A stretch of 64,000 nt of DNA from assembly GCA_958439195.1 (NCBI GenBank), contig OY288156.1:62001-126000 (forward strand), read 5' to 3'. Origin of the DNA: an uncultured Paracoccaceae bacterium (GTDB lineage: Bacteria; Pseudomonadota; Alphaproteobacteria; Rhodobacterales; Rhodobacteraceae). Positions 8,402 to 16,244 of the stretch are shown piece after piece. Position 1 is the first letter of the stretch. Each line of letters opens with the position of its first letter. The position numbers and the translations under genes are program-made. A model generated the notes under the pieces. The model saw only the letters and a program-made list of their open reading frames with translations, was not told the DNA's origin and made no database searches.

Positions 8402-9304
8402 ATGACTGCGATGACGACAGCCGAACGGCGCGGGTATCAGATGATCTGTGGCGATGATGGCGCGATGATGGTGGTGGCCTGCGACCAGCGCGGCGGTATG
8501 CGCACGGTGCTTGCTGCGACGCCGGAAGAACAGGCAAAGATCGGTATCGATGTGTTGGGTGATACCAAGATCGACATTGGAACCTATCTTGCCCGCCACG
8601 CCACCGCGATTTTGGTTGATCCGGTTTGCGCCCTGCCTGCGATGATCGACCAAGGCCATCTGCATCGGTCGACGGCGCTGTTGATCGGGCTGGACGATTC
8701 GGGTTTCGCCACCACGCCAGAAGGGTATCGCATCTCCAAACTGGTCCCCGGCATCACCGCGCGGCGGGTGCGCGAACTGGGCGGCACCGGCGGCAAGATC
8801 ATGGTCTACCTCCGGTCGGACATTCCCGCCGCCAATGTGGAAAACATCGCGTTGTTGGAACAGGTCATCGCGGATTTCGCCGCCGAAGACCTGCTTCTGG
8901 TCGTCGAATTCCTGACCTATGCCCTGCCGGGCGAAGACAAGGCCACCCATGCCGCTGCGGTTCCATCGTTGATCGAAGGCGGGTCGCGCATCTGTCTGGA
9001 CCTCGGGTCCAAGGTGCTGAAAATCCCGTTCCCCGGCACCGCTGATGCCTGCGCCAACATCACCCGCATGGCCGGTGATGTGCCTTGGGCCGTGTTGTCG
9101 GCGGGCGTCGATCATGGCACCTTTCTGGGGCAGGTGGAGACGGCAATGGCAAATGGCGCATCTGGGGTGATTGCAGGGCGGTCCTTGTGGAAGGACTGCA
9201 TTTCGCTTGACCGTGCGGTGACGCGCGACCGACTGACCAACATCGCGCTGCCGCGCCTGCGCGAATTGCAGGCCGTCATCGGGCGGCATATGCCGCGCGG
9301 CTGA
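8402..9304 (+). CDS. LacD/YihT-like class I aldolase (tagatose-1,6-bisphosphate aldolase family)
   Basis: A 300-aa protein. VVACDQRGGMRT near the N-terminus matches the DQRG segment of LacD-type aldolases. DLGSKVLKIPFPG holds a lysine in the position expected for the Schiff-base residue, and VLSAGVDHGTF follows. The family cleaves tagatose 1,6-bisphosphate or, in YihT, 6-deoxy-6-sulfofructose 1-phosphate. The start at 8402 is preceded by AAAAGG. The open frame further upstream is antisense to the regulator and is rejected. It is the first gene of the operon divergent from the regulator and is followed after 2 bp by the ROK kinase gene. Confidence 0.85.
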   Translation: MTAMTTAERRGYQMICGDDGAMMVVACDQRGGMRTVLAATPEEQAKIGIDVLGDTKIDIGTYLARHATAILVDPVCALPAMIDQGHLHRSTALLIGLDDSGFATTPEGYRISKLVPGITARRVRELGGTGGKIMVYLRSDIPAANVENIALLEQVIADFAAEDLLLVVEFLTYALPGEDKATHAAAVPSLIEGGSRICLDLGSKVLKIPFPGTADACANITRMAGDVPWAVLSAGVDHGTFLGQVETAMANGASGVIAGRSLWKDCISLDRAVTRDRLTNIALPRLRELQAVIGRHMPRG

Positions 9305-9306
9305 TC

Positions 9307-10701
9307 ATGCAGGGAAATGCCATTGGCATCGACATCGGCGGCACCAACATCCGCGCAGCGCGGATCGCCGCCGATGGCACGATCCTGGATCGCCGCGCCG
9401 TGCCGACAGACCGCAACCCCGAAGGATGCCTGCAAACCTGTATCGACCTGATCGCCGCACTGCGCGACAGCGACACCGTCGCAATCGGCGCGGGTGTGCC
9501 GGGGCAGGTGGATTTTGACCGGCAGGTTGCCTTGTCAGGCGGCTATGTCGATCTGTCGCGCATTCCCTTTGCCGCCCGCCTTGCCAAAGCGACCGGTCTG
9601 CCCGTCACCATCGACAATGACGCCAGCATGGCCCTGCTGGGCGAGTCCCGCGCAGGTGCCGCGCGTGGTTATGGCAATGTTGTGCTGTTCACCATCGGCA
9701 CCGGCATCGGCGGTGCGATCCTTGATCATGGCCGCATCCTGCGGGGGCGCAGCGCAGCAGGGCAGCTTGGCCATCTGACTGTCGTTCCGGGCGGGCGGGC
9801 CTGCGTCTGCGGGCGGCGCGGCTGTGTCGAAACCGAAAGCTCCGGCACCGCCTTTGCCACGCATCTGACTGAGGCCGGTCTGCCCCCACATCTCAAGGCG
9901 CAAGACCTGCTTGGCATGGCCCCATCCGATTCACGTGCGCAGCAGGTGCTCACGCGCTGGGCCGGCCCACTGCGCGCGGCGATCGACACGATGATCACCG
10001 CCACCGCGCCCGATGTCGTGCTGATCGGTGGCGGGGCAGGGGCGGCGGCGCTGGCCGCGCTGAACACGGTTCCGGCCCTGAAATCCTGGTTTGACGCACC
10101 CGTCCTTTCCGCCGCGCTGCAAGATGATGCAGGCGTGACTGGGGCCGCCTTGGCCAGCCTGCCACGCGGCCGCCGTCTGGTTCTGGTCAACGGCGTCCCG
10201 GCCTCCGGCAAATCCCGCATTGCCGATGCCCTCGCCAAGGCAGGGGGCTGGCCCGTCCTGTCGCTCGACACGGTCAAGGCGCCCTTCCTCGCTGAATTTG
10301 CCCCGGTCGATCGCCCGACGAACCGCCGCTATGGCATTGCCGCTTATCGTGCGATTTTTGACGTGATCGCCCAATCCCCCCCCGATGCGACCGTGGTGAT
10401 CGACGCATGGTTCGGCTTTCAACCGCGCAGCTTGCTGGAGGAAGGTCTGCTTCGCGCAGGTGCCGTGCAGATTGTCGAGGTTTGGTGCCACGCCCGCCCC
10501 GACACCATCGCCGACCGCTATGCAACGCGCGCTAATAGCCGCCCTGCGGGGCATCCGGGGTTGGAATATGTCCCCGAACTGCGCGCACTGGCCGCGCGCG
10601 CTGCGCCGCTTGGGGGGTTTCCACGGGTGGAGGTGGATACCGAAGCCACTGTCGACACCGTTGAACTCAAGCGCCGGATCACCGCCCTGCTGCGGCCGTG
10701 A
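9307..10701 (+). CDS. ROK-family sugar kinase fused to a C-terminal P-loop kinase-like domain
   Basis: A 464-aa protein with two domains. Residues 1 to about 288 are a ROK kinase: ATP motif GIDIGGTN at 7-14, catalytic aspartate in TIDNDA (D105), and the zinc motif CVCGRRGC at 167-173. The usual ExGH substrate motif is changed to QLGH (Q153). Residues from about 290 carry a separate P-loop, NGVPASGKS at 295-303, followed by an adenylate-kinase or phosphotransferase-like fold to the end. A typical ROK kinase ends near 300 aa, so the last 170 residues are an addition. The cooperating aldolase gene lies 2 bp upstream. Confidence 0.87.
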   Translation: MQGNAIGIDIGGTNIRAARIAADGTILDRRAVPTDRNPEGCLQTCIDLIAALRDSDTVAIGAGVPGQVDFDRQVALSGGYVDLSRIPFAARLAKATGLPVTIDNDASMALLGESRAGAARGYGNVVLFTIGTGIGGAILDHGRILRGRSAAGQLGHLTVVPGGRACVCGRRGCVETESSGTAFATHLTEAGLPPHLKAQDLLGMAPSDSRAQQVLTRWAGPLRAAIDTMITATAPDVVLIGGGAGAAALAALNTVPALKSWFDAPVLSAALQDDAGVTGAALASLPRGRRLVLVNGVPASGKSRIADALAKAGGWPVLSLDTVKAPFLAEFAPVDRPTNRRYGIAAYRAIFDVIAQSPPDATVVIDAWFGFQPRSLLEEGLLRAGAVQIVEVWCHARPDTIADRYATRANSRPAGHPGLEYVPELRALAARAAPLGGFPRVEVDTEATVDTVELKRRITALLRP

Positions 10702-10938
10702 TCCGGCCCGCAAATGGCGGATTGCCGATGCCAGACCATTGCCTGTTCGCAGATCACCGCCTGCCGGGCTATGGCATCAAAGCAGGGCGCATCCGGCAAA
10801 GATAACTGAATGCAACGGCCGCATGAATTTTAGGTAACGCCGCGCTTTCGTTACACTTGGTAAACAGAACCTTCATCCAGCTGTCATCCTCGCGCCCTAC
10901 CCCCCGGATCAACGCAATCGCATCCGATGGGGGACATC
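10702..10938. other. intergenic region upstream of the phnD-like gene
   Basis: A 237-bp gap without a supportable gene. It holds an inverted repeat, GTAACG at 10834-10839 and CGTTAC at 10849-10854, of unknown role. The Pho-box-like repeat listed separately at 10870-10887 is also here. No clear hairpin with a T-run follows the ROK gene. Confidence 0.5.
10870..10887 (+). promoter_or_regulatory. candidate Pho box upstream of the phnDCE operon
   Basis: The sequence CCTTCATCCAGCTGTCAT has the 7-4-7 layout of a PhoB box: CCTTCAT, 4 bp, CTGTCAT. The second half matches the CTGTCAT consensus exactly and the first matches 5 of 7. It ends 51 bp before the phnD start, a normal distance for a PhoB-activated promoter, and precedes phosphonate genes. 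PhoB binding is inferred. Confidence 0.6.
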
Positions 10939-11808
10939 ATGAATCGTATTCTGAAAGCCGGTATCCTGGGCCTTGCAACCCTTGCAGGCGCCAGCCTCGC
11001 CTCGGCGCAAGAGGTCATCCGCTTTGCTGTGACCGATATTGACGGTGCCGAAGCGGTGCAGCGCGAAATGGGGCCGTTCAAGGACGCGTTCGAAAAGATC
11101 TCGGGCCTGAAGGTCGAATTCTTCCCCGTTTCCGGTCGCACCGTAGCGGTCGAGGCGATGGCCGCCGATCAGGTCGATTTCGTCCTCACTGGCCCTGCCG
11201 AATATGTGGTGTTCAACGCCCGTCTGGATGCACAGCCCGTGGTGACGTGGAACCGCCCCGACTATTATTCCAACATCGTCGTCCTTGACAGTTCGCCCAT
11301 CCAGTCTGCCGAAGACCTGAAGGGTCAGATGATTTCCTTTGGTGAAATCGGGTCCACGTCGCAGCACCTTTCGCCCGCCACCATCCTGGCCGAAGCCGGG
11401 CTGGAATATGCCCGCGACTACGAACCCGTATTCCTGAAGCGCAACATTGCGATGGAAGCTCTGATCAAGGGCGAAATCGCCGCCATCGGCCTGAACCTGA
11501 CGCATATCAACCAGATGACCGAGGCATTCCCCGATCAAAAGCTGCGCGTCCTGCTTAAAGGCCCCGAACTGCCGAACGACATTCTCCTCGCCTCTGCCAA
11601 AGTCCCGGCCGAGGTGGTCGATACCGTGCGCCGCACCTTTGCGGAACATGGCGAAGAGCTGATCGCCGCCGTCACCACGACCGAAGAGAATGAAAAATAC
11701 CTTGGTGGCAGCTTCACCGCACAGGTCACCGATGCGGACTATGACAATGTCCGCAAGATGTTTGAAAACGTCGGCGTGACCGAATTCACCCAATTCGTGG
11801 GCGAGTGA
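10939..11808 (+). CDS. phnD: phosphonate-type ABC importer, periplasmic binding protein (PhnD family)
   Basis: A 289-aa protein with a Sec signal peptide (MNRILKAGILGLATLAGASLASAQ, cleavage after ASA). The mature part matches PhnD/PtxB-like proteins: RFAVTDIDG, FFPVSGRTVAVEAMAADQVDF, TGPAEYVV and SFGEIGSTSQHLSPATIL, the last near the phosphonate-oxyanion site. The ATG at 10939 follows GGGGGA; an ATG at 10927 would add four residues. The family binds phosphonates, phosphite or related P(V) esters. The ATPase gene follows after 7 bp. The Pho-box candidate upstream suggests induction by phosphate limitation. Confidence 0.87.
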   Translation: MNRILKAGILGLATLAGASLASAQEVIRFAVTDIDGAEAVQREMGPFKDAFEKISGLKVEFFPVSGRTVAVEAMAADQVDFVLTGPAEYVVFNARLDAQPVVTWNRPDYYSNIVVLDSSPIQSAEDLKGQMISFGEIGSTSQHLSPATILAEAGLEYARDYEPVFLKRNIAMEALIKGEIAAIGLNLTHINQMTEAFPDQKLRVLLKGPELPNDILLASAKVPAEVVDTVRRTFAEHGEELIAAVTTTEENEKYLGGSFTAQVTDADYDNVRKMFENVGVTEFTQFVGE

Positions 11809-11815
11809 TCCGCGC

Positions 11816-12613
11816 ATGAACGCGCCACTTCGCGCAGCCGATACCAAGGCAGATCCCGCTGGTGCGGGGTCTGTCCTTTCCGTGTCGCAACTGGCCAAAT
11901 CCTTTGACGGGCGGGCGGTGTTGACCGGACTGGATTTCACCGTCAAGGCGGGCGTGGCAACGGCCCTGATCGGGGCCAACGGGTCCGGCAAATCCACCCT
12001 GATGAAATGCCTGATCCGCCTGATCGAACCGTCGGCGGGGCGGGTGCAGATGCTGGGCCAGGATGTCCTGTCGCTGTCGCCGCGCGGCTTGCGGGCGTTT
12101 CGGGCGCAGGTGGGTGTGGTCTGGCAAAAGCATAACCTTGTGCCCCGTCTTTCCGCGTTGTCCAATGTTGTCCACGGCGTGCAGGCCCGCATGTCCGGCC
12201 CCCGCGCCTGGTTTCAATCCATCGCCCCGGATGCTGTCCGCGCCGAGGCTTTGCACAGCCTTGACCGCGTCGGGCTGGCCGATCGCGCCTTGCAACGCGT
12301 CGACAGCCTGTCTGGCGGCCAACAACAGCGCGTGGCCATCGCCCGCATGCTGATGCAGCGCCCGCGCATCATCCTGGCCGATGAACCCGATGCCAGCCTT
12401 GATCCGCAATCCGGCGAAGAAGTCATGCGCCTGCTGTCTGGGCTGGCCCGGCAGGACGGGCTGACCCTGATCGTGATTTCGCACCGCATGGAACACACAC
12501 TGGAATTCTCGGACCACATTCTTGGCTTGCAACAGGGCAAGATCGTCATGGACCGCCCGACGCAGGGCACCGATGCCGCGCTGTTGCGGCGTTTCTTCGA
12601 ACATCAGGAATAG
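11816..12613 (+). CDS. phnC: phosphonate ABC importer, ATP-binding protein (PhnC)
   Basis: A 265-aa ATPase. Walker A is GANGSGKSTLMK, the signature is LSGGQQQRVAIARM and Walker B is IILADEPDASLDP. A 30-residue polar N-terminal extension precedes the ABC domain. The arrangement phnD-phnC-phnE with gaps of 7 and 4 bp is the standard phosphonate importer order. It energises uptake through PhnE. Confidence 0.9.
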   Translation: MNAPLRAADTKADPAGAGSVLSVSQLAKSFDGRAVLTGLDFTVKAGVATALIGANGSGKSTLMKCLIRLIEPSAGRVQMLGQDVLSLSPRGLRAFRAQVGVVWQKHNLVPRLSALSNVVHGVQARMSGPRAWFQSIAPDAVRAEALHSLDRVGLADRALQRVDSLSGGQQQRVAIARMLMQRPRIILADEPDASLDPQSGEEVMRLLSGLARQDGLTLIVISHRMEHTLEFSDHILGLQQGKIVMDRPTQGTDAALLRRFFEHQE

Positions 12614-12617
12614 CCCG

Positions 12618-13418
12618 ATGGCAAACGGAACGGTCAGACTTCCCCGGTTCGAACACCGCAGCATTGGTGAATATATCGGCATTGTCGTGGTGCTGGCGCT
12701 GGTCGTCTCCAGCATCGCGGCGACCGCCCCGCAACTGGATGCGCTGGGCCGGGGGATCGAACGGCTGTTCGCGCCTTCGGGCCTGTTGGCGCAGATGTTC
12801 CCGCCTGACATCAGCCGGATCGACCGGATCACGCTGAAAATGCTGGAAACCCTGCAAATGGCCGTGGCGGGGGCTGCGCTTGGCCTGCTGTTCGCCGTGC
12901 CTTTCGCCATTCTGGCTACCGATCGGCTATCGCCCCATCCGCTTGTCCGCATCGCGGCGCGCGGGGTGATCGCGCTGTTCCGCACCATCCCGGATCTGGT
13001 CTGGGCCATCTTCTTCATTATCATGGTGGGCCTTGGCCCCGCTGCGGGCGTGCTGGCCATCATGGTCGACAAGATCGGCTTTGCCGGCCGCTTCTTTGCC
13101 GAAGCGATGGAAGAGGCCGACACCGGCCCGCAAGACGCGCTGCGTGCCATCGGGGCCAGCCGCATGGGGATCATCTTTTCGGCTGTCTTTCCGGCCTGCT
13201 TGCCGTCCTTCACCGCCACCTCGCTTTTTGCGCTGGAAAAGGCGGTGCGCGGATCAGCGGCGCTTGGCCTGGTGGGTGCGGGCGGGATCGGGGTCGACCT
13301 GAAGGTCGCCTTCGATCTGTTCAACTACGACGAGGCGTTGACCATCATCCTGATGCTCCTGGCGCTCGTCATGCTGGTCGAACAAGGGTCCAGCTGGATC
13401 CGGTCGAAACTGATTTAG
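12618..13418 (+). CDS. phnE: phosphonate ABC importer, permease (PhnE)
   Basis: A 266-aa inner-membrane protein with about six hydrophobic segments. The permease EAA loop region reads EAMEEADTGPQDALRAIGASRMG. The start at 12618 lies 4 bp after the phnC stop; the longer open frame from 12522 overlaps phnC and is rejected. Only one permease gene is present, so the channel is probably a homodimer. Many phosphonate loci have two phnE genes. Confidence 0.9.
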   Translation: MANGTVRLPRFEHRSIGEYIGIVVVLALVVSSIAATAPQLDALGRGIERLFAPSGLLAQMFPPDISRIDRITLKMLETLQMAVAGAALGLLFAVPFAILATDRLSPHPLVRIAARGVIALFRTIPDLVWAIFFIIMVGLGPAAGVLAIMVDKIGFAGRFFAEAMEEADTGPQDALRAIGASRMGIIFSAVFPACLPSFTATSLFALEKAVRGSAALGLVGAGGIGVDLKVAFDLFNYDEALTIILMLLALVMLVEQGSSWIRSKLI

Positions 13419-13432
13419 AAACGGAGGCTGCC

Positions 13433-14089
13433 ATGACAACCGACACCGCGCATCGCTACTGGAACGAAGAATGGCGCAAGGCCGATGACAGTTCGAAATG
13501 GGCGCAGGCCGAGGCAGAGGTGCTGGCCCACGCCGCCACCCTGCCCAAAGGCGCGCGGGTGCTGGATCTGGGGGCTGGGATCGGACGGCACGCATTGGCA
13601 CTGGCCCGACTGGGGTTCCGGGTTCAGGCACTGGATGCCGCCCAGGAATCCACGCGGGTGATCGGGCTGGCCGCCCGCGCCGAAGGATTGGATATTGGCG
13701 TCGATCAGGGGTCGATGACGGAACTGCCCTATCCCGATGGCAGCTTTGACCATGTCCTGTCCTGGAACGTCATCTATCACGGCGATGAAACCGTGTTGCG
13801 CGCAACGCTGGCCGAGGTGGCCCGTATCCTGCGCCCCGGCGGCACCTTCATGGCGACCATGCTATCGGCCCGCCGCATCCCGGTTGAACAGGCCAAGGCA
13901 CCGGGGCGCGAAATTTCGCGCAATACCTGGGTGTTCGATGGCGAAGGTGACAAGGTTCACCCGCATTACTTCTGCGATGCCCGCGATCTTCTCGATCTTT
14001 TCGCGGGGTTCGAGCCGCTTTCCCTGATCGACCGGGAACACGAAACGCCCGGATCATGGCATTGGCACATCCTGGCGGAGCGTGTCTGA
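13433..14089 (+). CDS. class I SAM-dependent methyltransferase in the phnDCE operon
   Basis: A 218-aa Methyltransf_11-type protein. The SAM-binding motif VLDLGAGIGRHALALARLG lies near residue 43, followed by the acidic residue in VQALDAAQES and SFDHVLSWNVIYH as motif II. An excellent Shine-Dalgarno (ACGGAGG) precedes the start. It sits 14 bp after phnE, and its stop overlaps the next start as TGATG, so it belongs to the phosphonate operon. The acceptor is unknown. A phosphonate, phosphate ester or lipid headgroup is possible from context only. Confidence 0.85.
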   Translation: MTTDTAHRYWNEEWRKADDSSKWAQAEAEVLAHAATLPKGARVLDLGAGIGRHALALARLGFRVQALDAAQESTRVIGLAARAEGLDIGVDQGSMTELPYPDGSFDHVLSWNVIYHGDETVLRATLAEVARILRPGGTFMATMLSARRIPVEQAKAPGREISRNTWVFDGEGDKVHPHYFCDARDLLDLFAGFEPLSLIDREHETPGSWHWHILAERV

Positions 14090-15327
14090 TGGATGCCATC
14101 GTCATCGAAGGCGCGCGGGTCATCCTTGAAGACCGCATCGAACGCGCCGCCGTCCGTATCGAAGGTGGTCGCATCACCGGGCTGGATGTTGCGCGCGATG
14201 GTGCGGCGCGGATCGACGCACGGGGAAAGACCCTTGCCCCCGCCTTTGTCGACATCCACGGCGATGCCTTTGAACGGCAGATCATGCCACGCCCCGGCGT
14301 GACGGTGCCGATTGACGCGGCGATCCTGGAAACCGACCGCCACCTTGCCGTCAACGGCATCGCCACCGCCTATCATGCGCTTACGCTTAGTTGGGAACCC
14401 GGTCTCCGGTCGGTGGAAACCGGGTGGGACATGCTGCGCTCCCTGACCCGCCTGCGCCCCCGCCTGACGGTGGAAAACCGCCTGCAACTGCGCTGGGAAA
14501 CCTTCTGCCCCGACGCGATCCCCCTGATGGCCGAGGCGCTGGCCGCCAAGGATGTGCCAGCCGTCGCCTTTAACGACCACACCTCATCGGCGCTTCTGCA
14601 CCCCTCTGTCGCCCTGCATGATCGCCCCTTCGATCTGGTTCCCGACTATCCGGTGACCGACATCAATGCCCCCGCCTTCCGGGCCAAGATGGATGGCCGC
14701 GCCAAGCGGTCGCTGATGGATCAGGACGCCTATATCGCGCTGATGCTGTCGGTCTGGAACCGCCGCCCGCGTGTGGCCGATGACATTGCCGTGGTCGCGG
14801 CAATGGCGGCAGAACGTGGCGCGCCGATGCTGTCGCATGACGACAGCCAGACGGAAACCCGCGATTTCTATCGTGCGCATGGCGCCCGCATTGCCGAATT
14901 TCCCATGCATGAACGGGTCTTCCTGTCGGCGCGGGAACGGGGCGACTGGATCGTTCTGGGTGCGCCCAATGCCATGCGCGGTGGTTCGCATCTCGGCTCT
15001 CCGGGCGCGGCTGACATGATCACGCGCGGCCTGTGCGATATTCTGGCCTCTGACTACTTCTATCCCGCCATGCTGGGCGCGGTCGTGCGCCTTTTGGCCG
15101 ATGGCGTGGCCAGCCTGCCCACACTGTGGAAACTCGTTTCCGCCAACCCGGCTGCGGCGATGGGCCTTGTTGACCGTGGCCGCATCGCGCCGGGCCAACG
15201 CGCCGATCTGCTGCTGCTTGACTGGCCCGATCAGGGCATCCCCGCACCCATCCGCACTTGGGTGGCCGGGCGTGGTGGCTATTCCGCCCTGCCGGATGGG
15301 GCGCTGCAACAGGCCCAGATGGCCTGA
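14089..15327 (+). CDS. PhnM-like amidohydrolase, divergent subgroup
   Basis: A 412-aa amidohydrolase. The metal site is DIHGDAFERQ at residues 55-64, where canonical PhnM has HTDNLERH. Further conserved segments are FNDHTSS near 161, LSHDDS at 248, GAPNAMRGGSH and LASDYFYPAM. Canonical PhnM removes pyrophosphate from alpha-D-ribose-1-methylphosphonate 5-triphosphate. This copy sits in an importer operon away from the C-P lyase genes. Together with the gene at 24587 it forms a subclass with an HGD(A/G)FERQ motif, and its substrate may differ. The start overlaps the methyltransferase stop by 1 bp. Confidence 0.85.
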   Translation: MDAIVIEGARVILEDRIERAAVRIEGGRITGLDVARDGAARIDARGKTLAPAFVDIHGDAFERQIMPRPGVTVPIDAAILETDRHLAVNGIATAYHALTLSWEPGLRSVETGWDMLRSLTRLRPRLTVENRLQLRWETFCPDAIPLMAEALAAKDVPAVAFNDHTSSALLHPSVALHDRPFDLVPDYPVTDINAPAFRAKMDGRAKRSLMDQDAYIALMLSVWNRRPRVADDIAVVAAMAAERGAPMLSHDDSQTETRDFYRAHGARIAEFPMHERVFLSARERGDWIVLGAPNAMRGGSHLGSPGAADMITRGLCDILASDYFYPAMLGAVVRLLADGVASLPTLWKLVSANPAAAMGLVDRGRIAPGQRADLLLLDWPDQGIPAPIRTWVAGRGGYSALPDGALQQAQMA

Positions 15328-15345
15328 CACACAAGGGGGGAAGAC

Positions 15346-16221
15346 ATGACCGACAGTTTCGCCGCCGACGGACCTGACACCGATTTCACCTATTCCCATC
15401 CTGGGCAGACCCGATTTCGCCGCGCGCTGATCCGTGCTGTCGAACGCGCCAGCGGACAGCCCATGCTGCGCGGCCTGTACCGCGATTGGCAGGCCGGTCC
15501 GCGGCGGGACGAAACGGTGTTCGATGCCGCCCTGCGCCTTTTGCGCGTCGCCCCCCACACCACCTGGCACGCCCCGCTCTCCAGCATCCCGCAAAACGGC
15601 GGGCTTCTTCTGGTGGCCAATCACCCCTACGGCATCATCGACGGGCTGGCGCTGGGCCATTTGGGCATGCGCCTGCGCGGTAATGTGCAAATCCTCACCA
15701 ACAGCGTCCTCTGCCAACCGCCTGAAATCACCCCCCACCTCTTGCCGATTGATTTCAGCGGCACCGCCGAAGGGCGCAAGACATCAGGCCAAAGCCGCCG
15801 CCTGGCGGTAGACCTGCTGACGGCGGGCAAGGTCGTGGCCATCTTCCCCGGCGGCGGCATCGCCACGGCAAACTCCCCTTGGCGTGGCCGCGCCCATGAT
15901 GCCGAATGGCATGGCTTTCTGGGTCGCCTCGCCACCATTCCGGGCGTCACCACCCTTCCGGTGCATTTCGGTGGCCAGAATTCGCGCCTGTTCCAGATGG
16001 CCAGCCACCTGTCCTATCCGCTGCGTATCGCGCTGATCTTTCACGAAACCCGTCGCCTGATGGGCCGCCCGCTGGACATGACCATCGGCAACCCGATCAA
16101 TGCCCATAACCTGTCCGGCATCCCGCGCACAGAAATCGCCGCCGAACTGCGCCGCCGCACGATGGCGCTGGGCGGGCAGGGGGATGAGGTGTTTGTCTGG
16201 CCGTCCCATGTGAAATGGTAG
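15346..16221 (+). CDS. PlsC-like acyltransferase ending the phnDCE operon
   Basis: A 291-aa protein of the lysophospholipid acyltransferase fold. LLLVANHPYGIIDGLAL supplies the H-x4-D catalytic motif as HPYGIID, and AIFPGGGIATA resembles the later FPEG-type motif. It begins 18 bp after the PhnM-like gene with a strong AGGGGGG Shine-Dalgarno and ends the operon. It is probably membrane-associated and acts on an acyl-acceptor lipid. The link with phosphonate genes may mean lipid remodelling under phosphate stress, which is inference. Confidence 0.78.
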   Translation: MTDSFAADGPDTDFTYSHPGQTRFRRALIRAVERASGQPMLRGLYRDWQAGPRRDETVFDAALRLLRVAPHTTWHAPLSSIPQNGGLLLVANHPYGIIDGLALGHLGMRLRGNVQILTNSVLCQPPEITPHLLPIDFSGTAEGRKTSGQSRRLAVDLLTAGKVVAIFPGGGIATANSPWRGRAHDAEWHGFLGRLATIPGVTTLPVHFGGQNSRLFQMASHLSYPLRIALIFHETRRLMGRPLDMTIGNPINAHNLSGIPRTEIAAELRRRTMALGGQGDEVFVWPSHVKW

Positions 16222-16244
16222 GGCCGGGTTAACTCAGCCCCCAC

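Noticed and set aside
8300..9289. 329-aa minus-strand open frame opposite the LacD-like aldolase
   Set aside because: The plus-strand gene has motifs and a ribosome site; this frame has none and is rich in Arg, Gly and His, typical of antisense shadows.
11786..13324. 512-aa minus-strand open frame across phnC and phnE
   Set aside because: It is antisense to two clear phosphonate importer genes, has biased composition and shows no family motif. It is a shadow of high-GC coding DNA.
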